This document shows positions 59,021-64,000 of a stretch of DNA of 64,000 nt, piece after piece. The position numbers and the translations under genes are program-made. Origin of the DNA: Streptomyces katrae (GTDB taxonomy: Bacteria; Actinomycetota; Actinomycetes; Streptomycetales; Streptomycetaceae); contig NZ_CP020042.1 in NCBI RefSeq assembly GCF_002028425.1, positions 4,811,560 to 4,875,559 on the forward strand, written 5' to 3'. How positions within the stretch are numbered: the first letter of the stretch is position 1; every line of letters starts with the position of its first letter. Under the pieces are notes generated by a model. The model saw nothing but the letters and a program-made list of their open reading frames with translations, was not told the origin of the DNA and did not search any database.

Positions 59021-60750
59021 CCGCCACCGTGCCCACGGCCACTGATCCCCAGCCCGCCGACGCGACCGCCACCGGCCAGCTCCTGCCCGTACGCCACCTG
59101 CCCGGCTCCCGGCGCCCCGCCGGCCCGGACGGCACGGACGGCACGGGCGCGGGTACCGGCGGGGGTCCCGGCTCAAGCCCGTCCGCCCCGGCCCGGCCGG
59201 TGGTGCGCTTCCGCTCCTCGCGCCCCGACCTGCTGCTGTGCGGGGTCCTCCTGCTGGTGATCGTCCTCGTCCAGGGCTGGAACCTCACGGCCTTCCCGGC
59301 GCTGAGCGACGACGAGGGCACCTACCTGGCCCAGGCGTGGGCGGTCCAGCAGGGCGAGGGACTGGCGCACTACACGTACTGGTACGACCACCCGCCGCTC
59401 GGCTGGATACAGATCGCGGGCCTGACCTGGCTGCCGTCCCTGTTCGTGCCCGACGGGATGACGGTCGCGCCGATGCGCTTCTCGATGCTCGCCGTCTCGG
59501 CGGCCGGTTCCGTACTGATCTACGTGCTGGCGCGCCGGCTGTGGCTGCCGCGCTGGGCGGCGGGGCTCGCGATGGGGCTGTTCGGGCTGTCCCCGCTGTC
59601 CGTGGTGCTCCAGCGGGAGATCTTCCTCGACAACCTCGCCGTGGTGTGGATGCTGCTGGCCTTCTGCCTCGCCGCGTCCCCCAGCCGGCACCTGTGGCAC
59701 CACTTCGCCTCGGGGCTGGCGGCCGCCACCGCCGTCCTGACCAAGGAGACGATGCTGGTGGTGCTCCCGGCGCTGCTGGTGACGATGTGGCGTCACAGCC
59801 ACCGCGACACCCGCAAGTTCGCCGTCACCGGAGCCGTCACCGCCTGCGCCCTGATCGGCCTGTCGTACCCGCTGTACGCGCTGCTCAACAACGAGCTGCT
59901 GCCCGGCGCCGGACACGTCTCCCTCATCGACGGCATCACCTACCAGATGAGCCGCCCCGGCTCCGGCTTCATCCTGGACCCCGGCTCCGGCTCCAACGGC
60001 GTCCTGCGGTCCTGGCTGTACTACGACACCGTCCTGCCGCTGGGCGGCCTGGCCGGCGCCGTCCTGCTGCTGGCCGCCCACCGGTGGTCGGTCACCGCCC
60101 GGGCGCTGGCGGGCCCGGCCCTGGCCGCCGTGCTCCTCGCGGTGGTGGCGATGCGGCCCTCCGGCTACCTCCCGGCGATGTACGTCATCCAGGCCCTGCC
60201 CTTCCTCGCCCTGGTCCTCGCCGCCGCCGCGGCCGCCGTCGCCCACGCCGTGCTGCGCCGGCACCGCGGGCCCGGGGAGCGGCGGGCGCTGGTGTACGCG
60301 CGGTGGGCGCTGGCCGGCGTCCTCGCCGCCTCGGCCGCCGCGTACGTGCTGCCGCGCTGGTACGAGGGCGACCGCACCGCCCTCACGGCCGACGCCAACG
60401 GCCCCTACCGGCAGGCCGCGGCCTGGCTGGGCCGGGAGGTGCCCGACCCGGCGAACACCCGCGTCCTCGTCGACGACGCGCTCTGGCTGGACGCCGTTCA
60501 CTCCGGTTTTGCACCCGGACCGGGCGCGATCTGGTTCTACAAGGCGGACCTCGACCCGGCCGTCGGCAAGACACTGCCTCGGGGCTGGCGGGACATCGAC
60601 TACGTGGTCTCCTCGCCGACCGTGCGTCGCGACGCGGTGGACCTGCCCACGGTGAAGGCTGCTCTGGAGCATTCGACCGCGGTCGCCGTCTTCGGTACGG
60701 GCGAGGACCGTATCGAGATCCGCCGCACCGACCGCGAGAGTGGGAGCTGA
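59017..60750 (+). CDS. GT39/ArnT-like polyprenyl-phosphate-dependent glycosyltransferase
   Basis: The 577-residue protein has a Gly/Ser/Pro-rich cytoplasmic head of about 70 residues, then about ten to twelve membrane helices. The first external loop carries SDDEGTYLAQAW, the acidic pair used by PMT/ArnT enzymes, and YDHPPLGWIQIAGLTW. The last 140 residues are extracytoplasmic. It should move a sugar from a lipid carrier to a surface acceptor. Start overlap with the GT2 gene is GTGA; the synthase for its donor follows 6 bp downstream. Confidence 0.85.
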   Translation: MTATVPTATDPQPADATATGQLLPVRHLPGSRRPAGPDGTDGTGAGTGGGPGSSPSAPARPVVRFRSSRPDLLLCGVLLLVIVLVQGWNLTAFPALSDDEGTYLAQAWAVQQGEGLAHYTYWYDHPPLGWIQIAGLTWLPSLFVPDGMTVAPMRFSMLAVSAAGSVLIYVLARRLWLPRWAAGLAMGLFGLSPLSVVLQREIFLDNLAVVWMLLAFCLAASPSRHLWHHFASGLAAATAVLTKETMLVVLPALLVTMWRHSHRDTRKFAVTGAVTACALIGLSYPLYALLNNELLPGAGHVSLIDGITYQMSRPGSGFILDPGSGSNGVLRSWLYYDTVLPLGGLAGAVLLLAAHRWSVTARALAGPALAAVLLAVVAMRPSGYLPAMYVIQALPFLALVLAAAAAAVAHAVLRRHRGPGERRALVYARWALAGVLAASAAAYVLPRWYEGDRTALTADANGPYRQAAAWLGREVPDPANTRVLVDDALWLDAVHSGFAPGPGAIWFYKADLDPAVGKTLPRGWRDIDYVVSSPTVRRDAVDLPTVKAALEHSTAVAVFGTGEDRIEIRRTDRESGS

Positions 60751-60756
60751 AGCACC

Positions 60757-61968
60757 ATGAGCGAGGACCTGTGGCCCCCGCGCGCCCTGGACGATCCGGA
60801 AGTCGGCGCTCCGCCGATGTCCTCCGGGTCCGGCGGCGTCACCCTGATCATCCCGACCTTCAACGAGTCCGCCAACGTCGCCGAGTTGCTCGGGCAGCTG
60901 CGCGCCGCCCTGCCCGCGCGCCCGCCCTGCCGGGTGCTCTTCGTGGACGACTCCACCGACGACACCCCGGCCCTCATCGAGAAGGCCGCCGCCGACTGCC
61001 CCTTCCCGGTGGAGGTCCTGCACCGCGACAGCCCGGCCGGGGGCCTGGGCGGAGCCGTGGTCGAGGGCATCGCACGGGCCGGCTCGGACTGGATCGTCGT
61101 CATGGACGCCGACCTCCAGCACCCCCCGCACCTGGTCCCCGAACTCGTCGGCGAGGGCGAACGCACCGGGGCCGACCTCGTCGTGGCCTCCCGCTACCTC
61201 CCCGGCGGCAGCCGGGCCGGGCTCGCCGGCGGCTACCGCGTCGCCGTCTCGCGCGGCGCGACCTGGCTGGCCAAGGGGCTCTTCCCGCGCGCCCTGCGCG
61301 GGATCAGCGACCCGATGAGCGGGTTCTTCGCCATGCGCCGCTCCGCCGTCACCGGCGCCGTCACCACCGACGCGCTCAAACCCCTCGGCTACAAGATCCT
61401 CATGGAGCTGGCCGTGCGCTGCCAGCCGCAGAAGACCGCCGAGGTCCCCTTCGTCTTCCAGGAGCGCTTCGCCGGGGAGTCCAAGTCCACCGCCCGCGAG
61501 GGACTGCGCTTCCTGACCCACCTGGCCGCCCTCCGCTCGGCGAGCCCGCTCGCCCGGATGATCGGCTTCGGCCTGATCGGGCTCTCCGGCTTCGTCCCCA
61601 ACCTCCTCGCGCTGTGGCTGCTCACCCACGCCGGCATGCAGTACCTCGCCGCCGAGGTGGTCGCCAACCAGGCCGGGGTGCTGTGGAACTTCCTCCTCAT
61701 CGAGAACCTCCTCTTCCGCGACCGCCGCCGCCACCGCCACTGGGCGGACCGCGTCGGGCGCTTCGCCCTCCTCGCCAACGCCGACCTGCTGCTGCGCATC
61801 CCGCTGATCGCGCTGTTCGTCGGCCGGTTCGGCCTCGGCGTCCTGCCCGCGACGGCCCTGGCGCTGGTCACCACCTTCGTCCTGCGCTTCGTGGCCACGG
61901 AGGCCCTCGTCTACCTGCCGCGCGGGCCGCGCGCGGCGGCCCGTACCCGTCCCCCGACCAGGAGTTGA
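60757..61968 (+). CDS. dolichol-phosphate-mannose-synthase-like GT2 with GtrA domain
   Basis: The 403-residue protein has a DPM1-type GT2 domain (IIPTFNESANVAEL, VDDSTDDTPALIE, VVMDADLQHPPHLVPEL) and then a GtrA-like part with four membrane helices (from about residue 265). Such fusions make a polyprenyl-phosphate sugar and may flip it outward. Its product is the natural donor for the preceding GT39 enzyme. Six bases separate them, and 22 bases separate it from the oxidase gene. Confidence 0.9.
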   Translation: MSEDLWPPRALDDPEVGAPPMSSGSGGVTLIIPTFNESANVAELLGQLRAALPARPPCRVLFVDDSTDDTPALIEKAAADCPFPVEVLHRDSPAGGLGGAVVEGIARAGSDWIVVMDADLQHPPHLVPELVGEGERTGADLVVASRYLPGGSRAGLAGGYRVAVSRGATWLAKGLFPRALRGISDPMSGFFAMRRSAVTGAVTTDALKPLGYKILMELAVRCQPQKTAEVPFVFQERFAGESKSTAREGLRFLTHLAALRSASPLARMIGFGLIGLSGFVPNLLALWLLTHAGMQYLAAEVVANQAGVLWNFLLIENLLFRDRRRHRHWADRVGRFALLANADLLLRIPLIALFVGRFGLGVLPATALALVTTFVLRFVATEALVYLPRGPRAAARTRPPTRS

Positions 61969-61990
61969 GCCGCACCGAAAGGACCACCGC

Positions 61991-64000
61991 ATGCCAAGGA
62001 CGATCCGACGGCGGGCAGGGCGCAGGGCCGCGCTGGCCGCCGTCGGGGCGATGACCGCAGGCCTGCTGCTCACCGCCCCCCAGCAGGCCACGGCCGGAGC
62101 GCCCAACCTGCTCACCAACCCCGGTTTCGAGACCGCCGGCGCGCCCGGCTCCGACATGCCGTCCTGCTGGGAGAAGTCCGGCTGGGGCGACAACGACTTC
62201 ACCTTCGCCACCGTCGCCGACGCCCACAGCGGCACCAAGGCCATGAAGGTCTCGCTCACCCGCCGCGTCGACGGCGACCGCAAGGCGCTGGTCACGGAGA
62301 ACGCCACCTGCGCCCCCACCGTCGTGCCGGGCAGGCAGTACGACCTGTCCGCCTGGTACAAGTCGAACACCCCGGACGTGGCGGTGACCGTCTTCCGCCA
62401 CGACACCGCCGCCGGCTGGCAGTACTGGACCGACCTGCAGAACCCGCCGGTCAGTGCCGCCTGGTCGCGCACCCAGGTGCGTACGCCGGCCGTCCCGCCC
62501 GGTACCGACAAGATCGCCTGGGGGCTGTCCGTCTACGGGGTGGGCACCCTCACCACCGACGACTACGCGCTGGAGGAAGTGACCGCCGTCCCGCCCCAGC
62601 CCACCTGCACGGGCACCGCCGAGGAGTGCGCGAAGGGCAAGTGGGAGGTGATGGGCACCCAGAACCCGGTGCGCTCGATGCACGCCGTGGTCCTGAAGAA
62701 CGGCAAGGTGCTGCTGATCGCCGGTTCCGGCAACGACATCTCCCAGTTCAACGCCGGTACCTTCACCTCCGCCGTCTACGACCCGGTCGCCGGGTCCGTG
62801 AAGACGATCCCGACGCCGGTGGACATGTTCTGCTCGGGGCACGTGCAGCTGGCCGACGGCCGGGTGCTGGTGATGAGCGGCAACAAGGGCTATCCGTCGG
62901 CCGACGGCAAGACCGGCTACCAGGGGCTGAAGGACAGTTACGTCTTCGACCCGGCGACCGAGACGTACACGAAGACCAACGATCTCAACGGCGGGCACTG
63001 GTACCCGTCCGCGACCATCCTCGGCAACGGCGACGTGATCTCCTTCGGCGGGCTGAAGGAGGACTCCACGGGCAACGTCACCGCGGAGCGGTTCTCGGCG
63101 GCGCAGAACAAGTGGCTGCCGCTGAACCAGGTCAACCAGACCTGGTCCTACTGGGGCCTGTACCCGTCGATGATCCTCATGCAGGACGGCCGGCTGTTCT
63201 ACTCCGGCAGCCACACCTTCGGCAACGGCACGGCCGGCTCGGGCGCCTCCGTCTACGACTACGACGCCAACACCATCACCGACGTGCCCGGACTGCGCGG
63301 GAAGGACCAGCGCGACGAGTCCGCGAGCGTCCTGCTGCCCCCGGCCCAGGCCCAGCGGGTCCTGACCATCGGCGGCGGCAACAACGAGACCAACCCGGCC
63401 GCGAACCGGCTCACCGACCTCATCGACCTGAAGCAGCCGAGCCCCGCCTACACCGCGGGCCCCGACCTCCCCCAGGGCCTGGTCGACACCGGCGCGGGCA
63501 AGCGCCCGCAGACCGGGGCCGAGGGCAAGATGTACGTCTCCGCCGTGCTGCTGCCCGACGGCAAGGTGCTGGAGACCGGCGGCGGACTGCACGACCGTGC
63601 CGACCCGGTCTTCGAGGCCTCCTTCTTCGACCCCGGGACCAACACCTACCAGCCGGGCCTGGCCGCCGACCCGATCCCGCGCACCTACCACTCGGGCGCC
63701 TTCCTGCTGCCCGACGGCCGGGTGATGTCGGTCGGGGACAACCCCGGCAACGGTACGTACAACCACGCGGTGTCGGTCTACACCCCGCCCTACCTGTTCA
63801 AGGGCCCGCGCCCGAAGCTCACTTCGGTGATCGACACCGACTGGGTGTACGGGGACACCCAGCGGATCACCGTCGACCGGCCCCTGGCCAAGGCGGAACT
63901 GATCCGCCCGGCGGCGGTCACCCATTCCTCCGACCCCAACCAGCGGTTCGTCGACCTGCCGATGACCGTGGTCAACGGCACCACCATCGACCTCAACGTC
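61991..64000 (+). CDS. radical-copper (galactose-oxidase-like) oxidase, 3' end outside window
   Basis: At least 670 residues are present. A signal peptide (basic start with two RR pairs, cut near TAGA) is followed by a jelly-roll carbohydrate-binding-like domain (NLLTNPGFE...YALEEV, about residues 38-195) and a seven-bladed Kelch-type catalytic domain. All galactose-oxidase active-site equivalents are visible: Cys281 (DMFCSGH), Tyr338 (HWYPSAT) for the Cys-Tyr cofactor, Tyr566-His567 (RTYHSGA) and His645 (VTHSSDP). Trp337 precedes the Tyr. It probably oxidises a primary alcohol of the glycan, as GlxA does. Confidence 0.88.
   Translation, partial: MPRTIRRRAGRRAALAAVGAMTAGLLLTAPQQATAGAPNLLTNPGFETAGAPGSDMPSCWEKSGWGDNDFTFATVADAHSGTKAMKVSLTRRVDGDRKALVTENATCAPTVVPGRQYDLSAWYKSNTPDVAVTVFRHDTAAGWQYWTDLQNPPVSAAWSRTQVRTPAVPPGTDKIAWGLSVYGVGTLTTDDYALEEVTAVPPQPTCTGTAEECAKGKWEVMGTQNPVRSMHAVVLKNGKVLLIAGSGNDISQFNAGTFTSAVYDPVAGSVKTIPTPVDMFCSGHVQLADGRVLVMSGNKGYPSADGKTGYQGLKDSYVFDPATETYTKTNDLNGGHWYPSATILGNGDVISFGGLKEDSTGNVTAERFSAAQNKWLPLNQVNQTWSYWGLYPSMILMQDGRLFYSGSHTFGNGTAGSGASVYDYDANTITDVPGLRGKDQRDESASVLLPPAQAQRVLTIGGGNNETNPAANRLTDLIDLKQPSPAYTAGPDLPQGLVDTGAGKRPQTGAEGKMYVSAVLLPDGKVLETGGGLHDRADPVFEASFFDPGTNTYQPGLAADPIPRTYHSGAFLLPDGRVMSVGDNPGNGTYNHAVSVYTPPYLFKGPRPKLTSVIDTDWVYGDTQRITVDRPLAKAELIRPAAVTHSSDPNQRFVDLPMTVVNGTTIDLNV

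Noticed and set aside
59173..62511. Very long open frame on the minus strand opposite the glycan operon
   Set aside because: It is a GC-rich shadow of the plus-strand glycosyltransferase genes; the translation is Gly/Arg/Gln-rich with no motif.
1..64000. bldA-dependent TTA codons and tRNA genes
   Set aside because: A read-through by eye found TTA only in intergenic DNA, stop codons or other frames, and no cloverleaf was seen. This was not an exhaustive computation.

Overview
The window is high-GC actinobacterial chromosome, almost certainly Streptomyces. Evidence: strong third-position GC, frequent GTG/TTG starts, many apparently leaderless genes, mycothiol metabolism (mca), the AfsQ1/AfsQ2/SigQ signalling locus, an MmpB-type morphogenic membrane protein and a sortase-E-type LAxTG protein. 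From memory, the gene order from add through afsQ, accA2-pccB and hutH to mca follows the S. coelicolor SCO49xx core region. No rRNA, tRNA, CRISPR array, IS element or prophage was seen.

Layout. 1-9,150: an alpha/beta-hydrolase-like protein, add, small secreted and regulatory genes, and the deoC-aldehyde dehydrogenase-dehydrogenase-like operon. 9,200-14,300: a secreted protein, a uridine-kinase-like protein, sigQ divergent from afsQ1-afsQ2-lipoprotein. 14,580-17,080: purine nucleoside phosphorylase and a phosphosugar mutase. add, deoC and the phosphorylase each carry the same perfect 12-bp palindrome at the promoter, so they look like one nucleoside/deoxyribose salvage regulon. 17,220-20,470: a cyclotransferase-like protein, an Lpd-type flavoprotein and a DeoR-family regulator. 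20,830-27,090: acyl-CoA carboxylase (accA2, pccB, pccE) with mmpB, maf and the biotin ligase birA. 27,400-32,280: nucleotide signalling (adenylate cyclase, a GGDEF protein), an enoyl-CoA hydratase and hutH. 32,300-33,800: a 1.45-kb gene-free inverted-repeat array. 33,800-39,210: cell-surface protein, L,D-transpeptidase, XRE regulator/alcohol dehydrogenase pair, msrA. 39,280-43,330: an M48 protease between two paralogous membrane-anchored proteins. 43,470-50,850: metB, a sigma-like/membrane protein pair, MarR, ilvA, a truncated ABC permease, greA, cupin, DUF4307 and mca. 50,860-57,470: a 19-bp tandem repeat, a large STAND/TPR protein, a VapBC-type toxin-antitoxin pair and a YyaL-type protein. 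57,700-64,000 (runs off the end): a probable operon of a processive GT2 polysaccharide synthase, a GT39/ArnT-like transferase, a DPM1/GtrA-type synthase and a radical-copper (galactose-oxidase-like) oxidase.

How the parts fit. The salvage genes turn (deoxy)nucleosides into bases and pentose phosphates: add and the phosphorylase feed the mutase, deoC cleaves deoxyribose-5-phosphate, and the adjacent dehydrogenase can oxidise the acetaldehyde. The carboxylase block makes methylmalonyl/malonyl-CoA, and birA biotinylates AccA2. The most interesting parts are the terminal glycan/oxidase operon, which resembles a second CslA-GlxA-like system with extra lipid-linked sugar enzymes, and the two related inverted-repeat elements between convergent genes.
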